A stretch of DNA of 64,000 nucleotides from Lachnoanaerobaculum saburreum DSM 3986 (GTDB lineage: Bacteria; Bacillota; Clostridia; Lachnospirales; Lachnospiraceae): NCBI RefSeq assembly GCF_000185385.1, contig NZ_GL622296.1:30216-94215 (forward strand). The letters are read 5' to 3'. Below the pieces are notes generated by a model, which saw nothing but the letters and a program-made list of their open reading frames with translations, did not search any database and was not told the origin of the DNA. Positions 24,782 through 34,832 of the stretch are shown here, piece by piece. The position numbers and the translations under genes were made by a program. Each line of letters opens with the position of its first letter. Position 1 is the first letter of the stretch.

Positions 24782-24834
24782 ATACTTTCTTTCCTTTCTT
24801 GAAAATAAAATTGTTACTATATAGAAAAACATTC

Positions 24835-25113
24835 TCATGCTTTACTACCGCCATTCATAACTACATCTGTCAACTCTGCAATACCTGCTGAATTAAGTTC
24901 AGCCTGCTTTTTTACAGCCGCCAGCTCTGCCGCATTTGTCATAGGTGTTGCATGTGACACCGCAACATGTTCTTTTTTGCTTGTGTCTATACTGTCTATG
25001 ACATTACCGTCAGGCACTTCGAATGTTCCTATCCTAATATTTTCTATATCCGCCTGTTCAGATGCTATCGACACCACCGTGCCGTCAGTTTTATAAAATA
25101 CTGTATATTTCAT
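24835..25113 (-). CDS. small tail-region protein, unknown
   Basis: 92 residues; MKYTVFYKTDGTVVSIASEQ and a helical C-terminus (TNAAELAAVKKQAELNSAGI, AELTDVVMNGG). It sits between fibre and lysis genes, where fibre chaperones or small accessory proteins are common. No family recognised. Confidence 0.65.
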   Translation of the reverse strand: MKYTVFYKTDGTVVSIASEQADIENIRIGTFEVPDGNVIDSIDTSKKEHVAVSHATPMTNAAELAAVKKQAELNSAGIAELTDVVMNGGSKA

Positions 25114-25128
25114 GTTTTTACCTCTTTC

Positions 25129-26808
25129 TTAAAGCCTAAATGATATTGAGCTGTGAGCATAAATGTAAACATTGAGTTTTGTCACACCAAGCAACTGATT
25201 CGGTCCGTGATGAACCAGGCTTATATTGCCTGCTCCATCCCTTATGATTTCAATCTGTACAGGTACATTTCTTATATACGTCCCTATAAGATTGCTATCA
25301 CTTTTGGATACCGGGATTCTCCCAATCAAGTAATGACCGTTCCCCTTATCTCTCCTCAAAAAACCGTCATAGACATCCTCTCCTACAAGGTCTACCCCAA
25401 AGAAAACTGTTTCACTTCCCGAATATGCATTGCCCAACGAAATTACCTGTTCAAGATTAGACATACTTATTTCCAGATTCGCCGCAACTGTATAGTCATT
25501 AACCTTGTCAGTGAAGTCTCTCGTGCCTGTAACGCCGTTGATATTGATACCTTTAACAACGTTCTGCGGATATAGGTTTGGTGAGGGTAGGAAAGCATAG
25601 TTTGCACCTGCTAAAACATGCCCATTTGCTATTTTTACAACTATTCCACGTCCACGGCCTGCATAGGTATCATCCCATGCAAAGCCTTCGTTATTTACAG
25701 CACTTATTACATCACCTGTATTACATACCCAGTAAGGTATATTGCCTTGAATGCCTAATATATTTATATCATTGAGCATCTTATCGGCTCTTATTCCTAA
25801 AGCATTAGCTAAATCTCCATAATTTACTTCTACGATAGGAGGATATTGTCCTGAATTTGGATAGTATCCTTGTTGAAATCGGAACCCAAACTTTTTAGGA
25901 TTAGTCCAGTTAATATTGACTATTTCTAACGCCATATTTTCATTCGGATGTGACACTATCTGGCCGAGTACGCCTGCCACATTGTGCCCCTGTAACATCT
26001 TAGACCCGTCAATCCCAAACAGATTTTTTAATTGCTCATAAGTAAGATAAAGATAAGCCTCATGAGTATGACCTTGAGGGTCAGTCCATGGGGCTCTGTG
26101 ATACCAACCGTTTTTGAATAGTATATATAGTCTGCCGCTACCGTCTTCTCTAATCTGATAATAGCTTACACCCGCACTTTCTCCTCTATCCGAGATTTGA
26201 CCCCGTTCGCCTAAAGTGGTTATAGTGTCTATAGTTAATTCAGGGTGATAATTAATACTGCTTTTTATCAAGGTTCTTTTTATTCGTATCCATGGATTCC
26301 AGCTCTGCGTTCTGTCCGCATTCCAATACCTTATATAAGCCGCTTCCGGGATACGGGTTACATAACTATCATTGCCATGATCGTTATAGTACCAAAGTTC
26401 CTCCATTGAATCGGCATCACTGGTAACAGGAAAACTACCTTGAAAATTTACACCGTTTTTACTTGTAGCCGTAGCTCCTGACAGCACTTGATTGGGGCTT
26501 GCATTTCCTAAAACATCCGCATCTACTTCTACATGTGGAATATTGTCATTTCTAGTGTAGTATGCACTACGCTGTGGCAAGTGCATGTAGAAAGCATTTC
26601 TATTTTTGTCCAACCCGTATTCAGTAGTCCTTGTTTTACTATAGTTATCTTGAGCTGTGTCTACTACCCGAATTGCTCCTTCCACCACCTCATCATCACT
26701 ATCTCTGGTGACCGTCTTATATCCTTTCAGCACTTGAGCTTTGCCTGCCGTCACGTCATCAGACGTAACTCCGCCTCCAAAACTTCCTGGTATTAAAATC
26801 TTACCCAT
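25129..26808 (-). CDS. tail fibre protein
   Basis: 559 residues. The N-terminus GKILIPGSFGGGVTSDDVTA, GKAQVLKGYKTVTRDSDDEV is the SDDVTATAADVLSGKT-type repeat of clostridial phage fibres. The motif recurs as NQVLSGATATSKNGVNFQG, DKMLQGHNVAGVLGQI, DKMLNDINILGIQGNI and NVVKGININGVTG. Glycine-rich strand-forming sequence follows to the end. It should bind the host surface. It is the last large gene of the tail operon. Confidence 0.75.
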   Translation of the reverse strand: MGKILIPGSFGGGVTSDDVTAGKAQVLKGYKTVTRDSDDEVVEGAIRVVDTAQDNYSKTRTTEYGLDKNRNAFYMHLPQRSAYYTRNDNIPHVEVDADVLGNASPNQVLSGATATSKNGVNFQGSFPVTSDADSMEELWYYNDHGNDSYVTRIPEAAYIRYWNADRTQSWNPWIRIKRTLIKSSINYHPELTIDTITTLGERGQISDRGESAGVSYYQIREDGSGRLYILFKNGWYHRAPWTDPQGHTHEAYLYLTYEQLKNLFGIDGSKMLQGHNVAGVLGQIVSHPNENMALEIVNINWTNPKKFGFRFQQGYYPNSGQYPPIVEVNYGDLANALGIRADKMLNDINILGIQGNIPYWVCNTGDVISAVNNEGFAWDDTYAGRGRGIVVKIANGHVLAGANYAFLPSPNLYPQNVVKGININGVTGTRDFTDKVNDYTVAANLEISMSNLEQVISLGNAYSGSETVFFGVDLVGEDVYDGFLRRDKGNGHYLIGRIPVSKSDSNLIGTYIRNVPVQIEIIRDGAGNISLVHHGPNQLLGVTKLNVYIYAHSSISFRL

Positions 26809-26809
26809 A

Positions 26810-27259
26810 TCACACCCCCTTTAAGCCAACCTTTATATCGGCACCGGGCTTTTTATAAGCATAAAAAATGACACTACTGTTTTTAGTGTCACCGTCAAAA
26901 ATAAAAGAAAAGTTCTTTTCATACACTTTCACAAGCCTGTCATTGTTTTGAATACTCTTATCAATCCTTTTTACCAAAGTGGGATTGTCATCCGCCTTGA
27001 TGCCGAATACGGCAACCTCCTGTTCGTAAAAATCCCCTTCAGCCACCCAGCCATTGACTGTAAGAGTAACATCTATTACTCTTCCGATTTCATCAGCCTT
27101 GCCCCTAAGCTCTTTAATTGACTTATATATCCTGTTAAACAGCCAATTAAAAAATGCCGCCGGTGGCTTATATCCCGCCACAAAGCCTGTGTTTTGAAGC
27201 GACTCGGGCGGTGCACTTCCTACAGCTTCCCACTTCGGTAAATCTTCATTAAATTGCAT
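26810..27259 (-). CDS. tail-fibre-associated protein
   Basis: 149 residues: EDLPKWEAVGSAPPESLQNT, GYKPPAAFFNWLFNRIYKSI is a conserved start of phage fibre-proximal proteins. It ends one base before the fibre gene start region, in the same operon. It may connect fibre and baseplate. Confidence 0.65.
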   Translation of the reverse strand: MQFNEDLPKWEAVGSAPPESLQNTGFVAGYKPPAAFFNWLFNRIYKSIKELRGKADEIGRVIDVTLTVNGWVAEGDFYEQEVAVFGIKADDNPTLVKRIDKSIQNNDRLVKVYEKNFSFIFDGDTKNSSVIFYAYKKPGADIKVGLKGV

Positions 27260-27271
27260 ACATACTCCTCT

Positions 27272-27889
27272 CTAGCTCAAAGGCAAAACAGGTGCGTTAT
27301 CATCGTCTCCCAGCATAAGCCCAAGGTATCCTCCAAAACTGTTGTTCAAATCTGCAAAACCTTTAGACTCGTCATATACATTCTCACTGCTGTCAAATTC
27401 AAAAGTCCCCTCAAAACCATCCGTTATAATTCCAACACCTATAGGTAAGAGCTGCTTTATAAGCTGTATCGCCTGTCTGCTTGAAAATCCGCTGGCAATG
27501 AGTGTTGAGAGAGGGATAGACCTTATACGAACATTCCCGCCCTTTGCATCTTCCACTATAAGTTCATCACTGTTATCTCCTACCCCAAGCATAGACCTGG
27601 CAACTCTTATGACAGAATCATAATTACCTGTTACAAGATTCCTACCTATACGCATGTACAACAGATATCTGTATTGACTATCGTCTAAACTGCCCCTTGG
27701 CTGGCCTATCATAGTCCCAAAGCGTTCCAAGGTTGCACCATAAGCCTTAGTTAAGTCCTTAGATTCTCTTGTGTCATTGATGTCGTTCATCAACTTATCG
27801 ACAGCAAGATGTCCTATTTCAAGAAGCTTATAATTATTGCTTTCAGTATCCTTTCTATAGCAGTCGGGAAGTAAGTAAGCTTTATTCAT
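27272..27889 (-). CDS. baseplate protein, DUF2313/YmfQ-like (tail protein I position)
   Basis: 205 residues. YGATLERFGTMIGQPRGSLD and YRYLLYMRIGRNLVTGNYDS are typical of the YmfQ/XkdU group. It overlaps the baseplate J stop by one base. It probably forms part of the baseplate wedge tip. Confidence 0.75.
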   Translation of the reverse strand: MNKAYLLPDCYRKDTESNNYKLLEIGHLAVDKLMNDINDTRESKDLTKAYGATLERFGTMIGQPRGSLDDSQYRYLLYMRIGRNLVTGNYDSVIRVARSMLGVGDNSDELIVEDAKGGNVRIRSIPLSTLIASGFSSRQAIQLIKQLLPIGVGIITDGFEGTFEFDSSENVYDESKGFADLNNSFGGYLGLMLGDDDNAPVLPLS

Positions 27890-29040
27890 TAAACCACCTC
27901 CACACTTATATTTGAGACATCAATTCTTGCTATTTCCTGTTCTCCAATAGTAATATCTCCATTCCCAAGAGACTGTCCCGACTTTCCAATTTTAAGTTCA
28001 GCTACACTTACAACGCCGTCAACTTTATGTATATATCCGAATACACTTGTATAATATACATCCTCTCCATTTGCCAAATTATTGATAAAATTAGCAATAT
28101 TCTCTTTTATTTGATTTATTCCGGCGCTTCCAAAATACTGATTAGTCTTTATTTTTATTACTATACTCAATGCAGTTTTAGTAGTTGCAAAAAACTTTAT
28201 AGTATGAGGTTTCCCCCAAGCATCATGCACAGTTTTTTCTATATCACCGATACACCGGATACCAAGAGGTTTCTTATCAAAAATGGCTTTTGCTATCTGA
28301 TCGTACTGACTTTCCGGCGCAAGGACATAGCAGGCAAAGCTGTGCGGTGGAATAGTTGTGCTGATATCACTATCATTACTTACAACTGATACTCCGTCAA
28401 CTAAAGGAACACGATAGATTGCACCTTTAATGGCACTCTCAGTAGAGCTCCCCGCACCTGCTAAAGAATTAGCAAATCGAATTCTAAAGTCCTTATCACT
28501 CTCAAGCTCCTCGCCTTTTTGGATAATATGTATAAACTCCACCGAATCAATACCCATTCTGGGATTTTGAATATCCAATCTTTCGCCTGTTGAAAGATTG
28601 CCAATCTCTCCGTCATCCACACAATTAGCTACTACTGTAGCCTCACCTTTACTGTCTATTATATATTCATTTACTACATAAAAACTTGTTTTATCACTTT
28701 TAAGCAAAAAAGCTGAAGGTATGGACTCTCCTGCTGTTCCTCTTATTTTTACCTCAATTCTTGCTTGAGTTGCCTGATTTCTGCTTACTGCGGCAAAAGG
28801 ACCCAACCTGTCAAGACTCTGACCTCTTGCGGTATTTGGAAAGCTTGAGTAGTACAAATCTTCCAAAGTCTCATAGCAAATATTTAAATCAAAAACATTT
28901 ATTCTTATGAATTTACCAAGAACTGATTCTTCTGATGTATCAATATCATTGCCCAAAAGAACCTTAGCCCTGTTAATTTGAGCCTGCAAAATCTCATCAT
29001 AGGACGGTCTTACAAAGCCCTTATCAGTAATACAGCTCAA
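27889..29040 (-). CDS. baseplate J-like protein
   Basis: 383 residues. RPSYDEILQAQINRAKVLLG, ESVLGKFIRI, the GQSLDRLG segment and SDKDFRIRFANSLAGAGSS are hallmarks of Baseplate_J (P2 gpJ, XkdT). It builds the wedge of a contractile-tail baseplate. Confidence 0.9.
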   Translation of the reverse strand: MSCITDKGFVRPSYDEILQAQINRAKVLLGNDIDTSEESVLGKFIRINVFDLNICYETLEDLYYSSFPNTARGQSLDRLGPFAAVSRNQATQARIEVKIRGTAGESIPSAFLLKSDKTSFYVVNEYIIDSKGEATVVANCVDDGEIGNLSTGERLDIQNPRMGIDSVEFIHIIQKGEELESDKDFRIRFANSLAGAGSSTESAIKGAIYRVPLVDGVSVVSNDSDISTTIPPHSFACYVLAPESQYDQIAKAIFDKKPLGIRCIGDIEKTVHDAWGKPHTIKFFATTKTALSIVIKIKTNQYFGSAGINQIKENIANFINNLANGEDVYYTSVFGYIHKVDGVVSVAELKIGKSGQSLGNGDITIGEQEIARIDVSNISVEVV

Positions 29041-29041
29041 A

Positions 29042-29380
29042 TTACACCTCCATTTTAAGCTCCTTGCCGTTAATATTCATATTTATAATCAAATGCCTGT
29101 TTGCACTGTCTTCAACAAATTCAATATTATCTACTGCAAGGCTACTATCTATCTGATTTACAGCTTGCCTTATTTCATCTTTGATAAGTTGATAATTAGG
29201 GTTCTTTACAAATATGCTTCTCTGATCCAGCCCCTCTTTTTTATCAAGCCACCATTCACCATAGTTTGTTAGTAAAATCTGCCGTATCTTTTGAATGATA
29301 AGGTCGCTACCCTCCACCATTTCAATTCTATTTTTATTTACTGTCACATCACCTTTGTTATCTAATGAAAAGCATTTCAT
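29042..29380 (-). CDS. gp25/XkdS-like baseplate wedge protein
   Basis: 112 residues from the ATG in TGATG, overlapping the stop of the spike gene and 7 nt after AGGAG. NRIEMVEGSDLIIQKIRQIL, NYGEWWLDKKEGLD is the gp25-like/DUF2634 pattern (lysozyme-like wedge protein of the sheath-initiating ring). Confidence 0.8.
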   Translation of the reverse strand: MKCFSLDNKGDVTVNKNRIEMVEGSDLIIQKIRQILLTNYGEWWLDKKEGLDQRSIFVKNPNYQLIKDEIRQAVNQIDSSLAVDNIEFVEDSANRHLIINMNINGKELKMEV

Positions 29381-29763
29381 CACAGTACTCCTATAACTAC
29401 AGCAAAAGATATCTCATGATGTCCGAGTCTTGGAGTAGCCATACCCCCATGTCTGGTTTCGCTTATATCCCTATCTGCACAAACACAAAAAACAATATCC
29501 CCTGCCTGTACCTTTTTAAACTTTACACACTCATTTCCCGTTGCTTGGCAGATAAAACTTTCATACTTGCCACAACTGCTTATAACAGGGCATGCGGTAA
29601 TGATTGCAGGCACACTTGACTCTCCTCCTACAGCTTTATTCATGGCCAACGGCTGTATTGTAGCAATATCCCCACTTGTACTTACAATCTTAGCAATAAA
29701 TCCTGTATGAACATTTAAAAGTGCCTGTTCTATAGCATCATTTATATATGTACTATTCGCCAT
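29380..29763 (-). CDS. Gp138-like membrane-puncturing spike
   Basis: 127 residues. VHTGFIAKIVSTSGDIATIQ, PAIITACPV and VQAGDIVFCVCADRDI fit the N-terminal OB-like domain of Gp138 spikes. The usual beta-helix tip is short or missing. It sits at the tail centre below the hub. Confidence 0.7.
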   Translation of the reverse strand: MANSTYINDAIEQALLNVHTGFIAKIVSTSGDIATIQPLAMNKAVGGESSVPAIITACPVISSCGKYESFICQATGNECVKFKKVQAGDIVFCVCADRDISETRHGGMATPRLGHHEISFAVVIGVL

Positions 29764-30908
29764 TACCTCACCTTTCCTCCAAGCTTTCTAATCATCTCAA
29801 GATTTTGTCCGGCACTGCCTTTGTAATCTGAAATGCCCAAAGTTTCCGCGATCTTGGCTCTATATGCAAAAGAGCTGTCAGAGCCTACACTTGCCAATCC
29901 GTCAACGATAGAAACTCCCGTATACCTTGATAAATCAGGAAGCCCGTTATTTTTATTGCCGGTATCTGAATTATCAGTTTTTACTTCCTGCTTAGGACAT
30001 TCTATCGCTTTTACTTTTGTCAAAAAATCTGAACCGTCATAACTGTGATGCCCTTCTCTTACTCTATATCTGCCGTTTACATTCTTAGACCTTATATTAA
30101 GGATAGAACCTGTACTGATTCTATGCTGTAAAAGCATAGTAACCTCATACCCTTTTACGGCATCCTTATATTCCTCCACACTTATTTCTTCTTCAAACTC
30201 GGAAAGACTTATAAGACCCGTATCTACGCTTAAAGAAAAATTGGTATCATCTCCCTCACTTATAGACTGCACATATATTTGGCCTTTATTAATATATGCA
30301 GATACTCCACAGACCTGCGCTTGCTTTTTTATTGTTTCCATTATGCCGGCATCAACAGTTAAGCCGTCTTTGTACACAAAATCACGCTTAGTAGAAAACT
30401 TGGCTATCGGCAGTCCAACTTTTGTTAACAGGTCATTAAGTATGGTTGAAGCCTTAGAGCCTTTCACATAAGCTAAATTCTCAATTTTCCTTTCAATCCT
30501 GTCTACACTGTCAATCACCTTTACTGTAGTAACTTTATCTAAATCATCAAAAATAGTCTTTACATGTGAAATAAATCCGCTAAGTATAATGCCTGTATCT
30601 TCTTTATAGCCGGCTGTAAGTGTGACTTTCTCGCCTTTTTTAATATTCTGAATAGTAGTATCCGACAAATTATATAAGATAATTTCAGACTCATTCGCCT
30701 CTGTATCATCATCAAATTCCACATCAAACTCAAGGTCCAAATTATTGGAATTTATAGACACATTACCCGTTTTCATCATAATATTTCTTTTAAAAAGAGC
30801 GTTATCTCCTCCGGAAGTTTCGATATTAATTGCCTGTTCCAGCTCCATAAAAGACTTGATTATCCTGGAAGAATTCCCACTTTTTCTAATATTAATATAT
30901 CTGCTCAT
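29763..30908 (-). CDS. baseplate hub protein (XkdQ / gpD-like)
   Basis: 381 residues from ATG (MSRYINIRKSG) after AAGGATTG; the earlier ATG lacks a site. Hub-like strands: VEFDDDTEANESEIILYNLS, KVTLTAGYKEDTGIILSGFI, VIDSVDRIERKIENLAYVKG and GRYRVREGHHSYDG. Like phage late-control D proteins, it forms the hub that carries the spike. Confidence 0.75.
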   Translation of the reverse strand: MSRYINIRKSGNSSRIIKSFMELEQAINIETSGGDNALFKRNIMMKTGNVSINSNNLDLEFDVEFDDDTEANESEIILYNLSDTTIQNIKKGEKVTLTAGYKEDTGIILSGFISHVKTIFDDLDKVTTVKVIDSVDRIERKIENLAYVKGSKASTILNDLLTKVGLPIAKFSTKRDFVYKDGLTVDAGIMETIKKQAQVCGVSAYINKGQIYVQSISEGDDTNFSLSVDTGLISLSEFEEEISVEEYKDAVKGYEVTMLLQHRISTGSILNIRSKNVNGRYRVREGHHSYDGSDFLTKVKAIECPKQEVKTDNSDTGNKNNGLPDLSRYTGVSIVDGLASVGSDSSFAYRAKIAETLGISDYKGSAGQNLEMIRKLGGKVR

Positions 30909-30909
30909 A

Positions 30910-31227
30910 TCAATCCTTACCATTATCAATAGTCAAAAAAACTGTACTTGTAAAATTATCCCATGTGATTTCTTTCGCCTCATCAGATTCATCAATAGGC
31001 TCTATCCTCATCATAGGAAAGCTCCCGGCTCTGTATATGTCTCCAAAAAGCTCAACACCGTAAATCAAAGCGTCAATACCCAGTATCTCATTTCCTCTTT
31101 TTAACCTACAAGTAAAAAGGTCTGCCGCCTTATTGTAAGCAAACCTTAAATTAAACTTATCGGAGCCCAGAATAATATCAAACCCATAAGGTATTAAATC
31201 TTTTTTAATAGGTATCCTGTCTCTCAT
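30910..31227 (-). CDS. baseplate plug-like protein (DUF6983-like)
   Basis: 105 residues: LGSDKFNLRFAYNKAADLFT, RLKRGNEILGIDALIYGVEL. It resembles small phage baseplate plug proteins between hub and LysM protein. Confidence 0.65.
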   Translation of the reverse strand: MRDRIPIKKDLIPYGFDIILGSDKFNLRFAYNKAADLFTCRLKRGNEILGIDALIYGVELFGDIYRAGSFPMMRIEPIDESDEAKEITWDNFTSTVFLTIDNGKD

Positions 31228-31235
31228 ATATCCTC

Positions 31236-31814
31236 CTACGGAATCACCAATATCCAGCCGTCAAGTATCTTGTTCGGATCCTTTATCAAATCCTTATTAG
31301 CATCTACTATTTTGGGATACAAAGAGCCGTTACCGTAATAACTTTTAGCAATCTTCCACAGACAATCCCCTTTTTTTACAGTATACGTTCTCCTTTTGGG
31401 CGGTTCAGATTGAGTGTTGGTCGCCTCCTGTACCTGTTGTAACCCGACATCACCTGTAGTAGCGGTATAAGGGCTGGCCGCAATTCGTATCTCTGTAAGC
31501 TCCATAGTAAATTTTTCACCGTCTCTTATGCTCGCATCACTGTTGGACTTAAAAGCGGTTATAAGCATACTTGACAGGATATTCCTGCCGACGTATTTTA
31601 CTATCTCCGCATTCTTCTTCATCTGCTCTATTCGGTGTCTGGTATTTTCCCACTCATCCCCGACTATATAACCTGAAATACTAAGAGTTATCGGACCTCT
31701 TTTTGCGTGATCGGAAAGAGGAATCCCGCTTTCAACAGGATGTGAACTTACTTCCACGCTTTGATTTACTTCTTCAGTCTCACAAAAAACATATAATCCG
31801 TTAATAAGTGCCAT
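31236..31814 (-). CDS. LysM-containing baseplate/tail protein (XkdP-like)
   Basis: 192 residues. An N-terminal DUF6046-type tail domain is followed by a LysM at about residues 143-192 (YTVKKGDCLWKIAKSYYGNG, then PNKILDGWILVIP). The LysM probably binds to the tail tube end or peptidoglycan. It overlaps the tape-measure stop by one base. Confidence 0.8.
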   Translation of the reverse strand: MALINGLYVFCETEEVNQSVEVSSHPVESGIPLSDHAKRGPITLSISGYIVGDEWENTRHRIEQMKKNAEIVKYVGRNILSSMLITAFKSNSDASIRDGEKFTMELTEIRIAASPYTATTGDVGLQQVQEATNTQSEPPKRRTYTVKKGDCLWKIAKSYYGNGSLYPKIVDANKDLIKDPNKILDGWILVIP

Positions 31815-34675
31815 TATACCTCCACAGCTACAAGCCTTGTTCTTGACATACTCTCATAGCTTTCTTTAATAGACTCTTTAACCCATCTTTGTACTTTACG
31901 CTTATTGGAGTCGCTTGCACTTGCTCCGTTTAAATTAAGTACAAAGCTTGGAGAGTAATTATTACTTGTGCTTTGGCTTCTGCTTGTTACATTGCTTGTA
32001 CTTATCCCTCTTACCGGTTCGGAAGCACTCTGCACAGTATTTGATACGGATTTAGCACTTTCGGCTACCTTAGGTTTTAAACTTTCAAGCCCCTTTATGA
32101 GTCCAAGGTCAAAAAATCTGGCACTTTTAACAGCCACCCTTGACGGAGAATGAATATCCAAAGACTTATTAACAGTCTGACTTACGCTGTTGGCAATATC
32201 TCTGGCCTTTTCCATTATAATGCCCTTTTTAGATGCCAATCCGTCTGCAAATCCTTGTCCTGCCATCTCACCCGAAGGTTTTAGATTAATATTGTTAAAC
32301 GGCGGATTTACAGCTTTGGCGGCATTTGTTCCTGCCGAAGTGATAGAAGGTATTCCACTTGTCATGCCGGTGGCAAATGCGGTTGACGCACCTGTAGCAC
32401 TTTGAGTCATAGCTGTGTCAAATGTGGATTGCTGACCTGCAAGAGATTGTGTAAATGTCATTCCGATATTTGCAGTAGAAGTATTAACCGCATTAGTATC
32501 CAGTACAAATGCACTTGATGCTGTAGCGGAGACTCCCTGCATTGCACTCGCAACAGTAGCTTCATTGGATTTGATACCGTTGGCAATACTGTTACAAGTC
32601 TTAGCACCCGTATCAGAAGCATCCTTACCGTCATCTCCACTAAACCACGACTTTACACCATCCATAATGCCCTTGCCTAAGCCCTTTATAGCACCCATAA
32701 GCATTTTCGGAAGATTGGTTATAATAGCAACAATCCCATTAAATAAGGCCTCTCCAAGCTGTGGCAAAGCTCCTATAATACCTGTTATCAAATGCCCTAT
32801 TATCTCACCTGCTTTTTCACCAATCATCGGCATAGACTGTGCAATTCCGCTTATAAGCTGTCCCAAAATGTTAATTCCTGTAGATAAGATATTGGGAAGC
32901 ATTAATACTACACCGTCAATGAATGATAGAACCGCACTATAAGCTCCTTGCACCATAGACGGAAGAGCCGGAGCAATTCCGTTTGCAATCTCCAAAATAA
33001 GCTGTGTACCTACAAAGAATAATTGAGATGCCATAGAAAATAAGCTTGATGCAAGCAAAGGGATAGCGGTAACTGCGGCATTTACTACAGACGGAATATT
33101 CTCTCTAACCAAACCTACCAATCCGTTCATAATTGTCATACCGCCGTTTATCACTCCGGGCAATAGTGTAGGTAATGCCTGTACAGCCTGATCAAGAGCT
33201 CCTCTTACTATAGGAGCAAACTCCACTACAGCATCCTTTAATCCTTCAATCACTGTAGGCAAAGCTTTAACCACATTTTGGACAACAGGCTTAACATTCT
33301 TTACAATAGCCGAAAAAGACTTTGTAAGATTTCCTGTCAATTTCTTAATATCGGCATCGGAATCTCCCAGACTTCCTACAAGTGTCTGCGCTGCCGCCTT
33401 AAAAAGCCCTATAGAACCCGATACCGTCTGATTGGCTTCTCTTTCAAAGTTTCCTGCATACTGTGAAGTTCTCTCAAAAAAGTACTTCATAGACAATTCC
33501 GCTTTTTCAGAGTTACTCATCTCATTCCACGTCTTTTTTAATCCTTGCGCCTGTGCATATGCTCCCAAAGTAGTAGCATTCATAGCTACTCCAAGGTTAT
33601 CCATCATAGTATAGTTACCCTTAGCCGCACCCGTTACAGCTTCAAGTGCATCAGCCTGGTCTATACCCATAATAGAAGCCACATCTGCCGCTCTTTGCAT
33701 TGCCTGCACAGATAAGTCTAATGACCTTTGTTGTTCAAGACCTGAACCTTGGAACAGTGAACCCATCTTATTTAAGTTCGCAAGGTAATCACTTTGAGAT
33801 ATACCCATAGTTGCATATGCTTTGGACGATATTGTGGCCAATGACTGAGTGGAGTCTATAAGATTTCCGGTACTTGGATCTATTTCCTGTATATTTGCAT
33901 TAATGCTTGTAATCTTATTTCCAAGATTCTGAAAAACGGTCTCTGAACCTCCGACATTTTGCTCCATCTCACCGAACGCATTTACCGCCTTGGTGGCCAA
34001 ACCGACAAATGCGCCACCTACTGCTGTAATACCTCCAAGAACAGCCTTACCTGCAATCTTGGCTAATGAAAGACCCGCACTTGCAGTCGCCTTTGCCAGC
34101 TTTTTGGCACCCGCAATTAATCCCTTAAAAGCGTTCTTGGGAAGTGCCTTAAGCCCTGAACCAAGTTTTTTTACACCCGATACAATCTTATTAAAAACAT
34201 TCTTAGGGAGGTTTTTTATCCCTGTGCCAAGCCTTTTAAACCCGTTTACAACACCGTTTAGAGCCGCCCTCGGTAAAGATAAAATACCGCTTCTAAGTCT
34301 TGATATACCGCCTGTCACGGCCTGCCTTGCAGAATGAGCCAAAGAAACCATACCTTGCCTTATTCTTGAAACTGCATGACCGGGTAAAGCGGCCAAAGAA
34401 GACCTTACGCCTGAAAGTCTTTCTCTAAGACTTAAACTTTCTCTTGCAGTTTGTCTTATTGCATTATTTGTTTGTGTGATTCCACTGCCTGCTCCCTCCG
34501 CTATACTTGCGGAAGCCTCTGATGCCCCCTGCATAGCCGAGTCAAGTTCTCTGACAGAATTAGCCGCATTCAGTGCCTCATCATTAACACTGCTGATTTG
34601 ACTGCTTGCCGTTTCAAGACCGCTTTCATTGGTCTCAAAAGTAATCCTTATAACATCTTCTCTAATTACAGCCAA
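31814..34675 (-). CDS. tail tape measure protein
   Basis: 953 residues from a TTG start with GGGGGTGACAGA before it. An N-terminal coiled region (ETNESGLETASSQISSVNDE), basic repeats in the middle (FKRLGTGIKNLPKNVFNKI repeated as KKLGSGLKALPKNAFKGL), hydrophobic stretches (ALPTVIEGLKDAV; SMVQGAYSAVLSFIDGV) and a C-terminal DIHSPSRV motif. The length sets tail length, at roughly 100 nm or more. It lies after the tail chaperone frames, the standard order. Confidence 0.9.
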   Translation of the reverse strand: MAVIREDVIRITFETNESGLETASSQISSVNDEALNAANSVRELDSAMQGASEASASIAEGAGSGITQTNNAIRQTARESLSLRERLSGVRSSLAALPGHAVSRIRQGMVSLAHSARQAVTGGISRLRSGILSLPRAALNGVVNGFKRLGTGIKNLPKNVFNKIVSGVKKLGSGLKALPKNAFKGLIAGAKKLAKATASAGLSLAKIAGKAVLGGITAVGGAFVGLATKAVNAFGEMEQNVGGSETVFQNLGNKITSINANIQEIDPSTGNLIDSTQSLATISSKAYATMGISQSDYLANLNKMGSLFQGSGLEQQRSLDLSVQAMQRAADVASIMGIDQADALEAVTGAAKGNYTMMDNLGVAMNATTLGAYAQAQGLKKTWNEMSNSEKAELSMKYFFERTSQYAGNFEREANQTVSGSIGLFKAAAQTLVGSLGDSDADIKKLTGNLTKSFSAIVKNVKPVVQNVVKALPTVIEGLKDAVVEFAPIVRGALDQAVQALPTLLPGVINGGMTIMNGLVGLVRENIPSVVNAAVTAIPLLASSLFSMASQLFFVGTQLILEIANGIAPALPSMVQGAYSAVLSFIDGVVLMLPNILSTGINILGQLISGIAQSMPMIGEKAGEIIGHLITGIIGALPQLGEALFNGIVAIITNLPKMLMGAIKGLGKGIMDGVKSWFSGDDGKDASDTGAKTCNSIANGIKSNEATVASAMQGVSATASSAFVLDTNAVNTSTANIGMTFTQSLAGQQSTFDTAMTQSATGASTAFATGMTSGIPSITSAGTNAAKAVNPPFNNINLKPSGEMAGQGFADGLASKKGIIMEKARDIANSVSQTVNKSLDIHSPSRVAVKSARFFDLGLIKGLESLKPKVAESAKSVSNTVQSASEPVRGISTSNVTSRSQSTSNNYSPSFVLNLNGASASDSNKRKVQRWVKESIKESYESMSRTRLVAVEV

Positions 34676-34679
34676 TCTG

Positions 34680-34832
34680 TCACCCCCTATCCTTTTTCAT
34701 TAAACTTATATAATAGTCCAAAGCAAAATTTGCCTCGGAAACTTGGTTCGGTGTCATTTGATAGAAAACCGTATTAAAATCAAGTCCGCCGTCCAACACA
34801 AGCCTCCAGTAAGCCCAATTATCCTTTGCCCT
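34680..34832 (-). CDS. tail assembly chaperone extension (frameshift product)
   Basis: A frame of 50 codons (RAKDNWAYWRLVLDGGLDFN, TVFYQMTPNQVSEANFALDY, YISLMKKDRG) follows directly behind the stop of the chaperone gene, one base out of phase, and has no start codon of its own near its beginning. The WAYWRLVLDGG block is conserved in the second part of such chaperones. Expression by programmed +1 or -2 frameshifting in the overlap 34833-34870 is inferred. Confidence 0.6.
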   Translation of the reverse strand, partial: RAKDNWAYWRLVLDGGLDFNTVFYQMTPNQVSEANFALDYYISLMKKDRG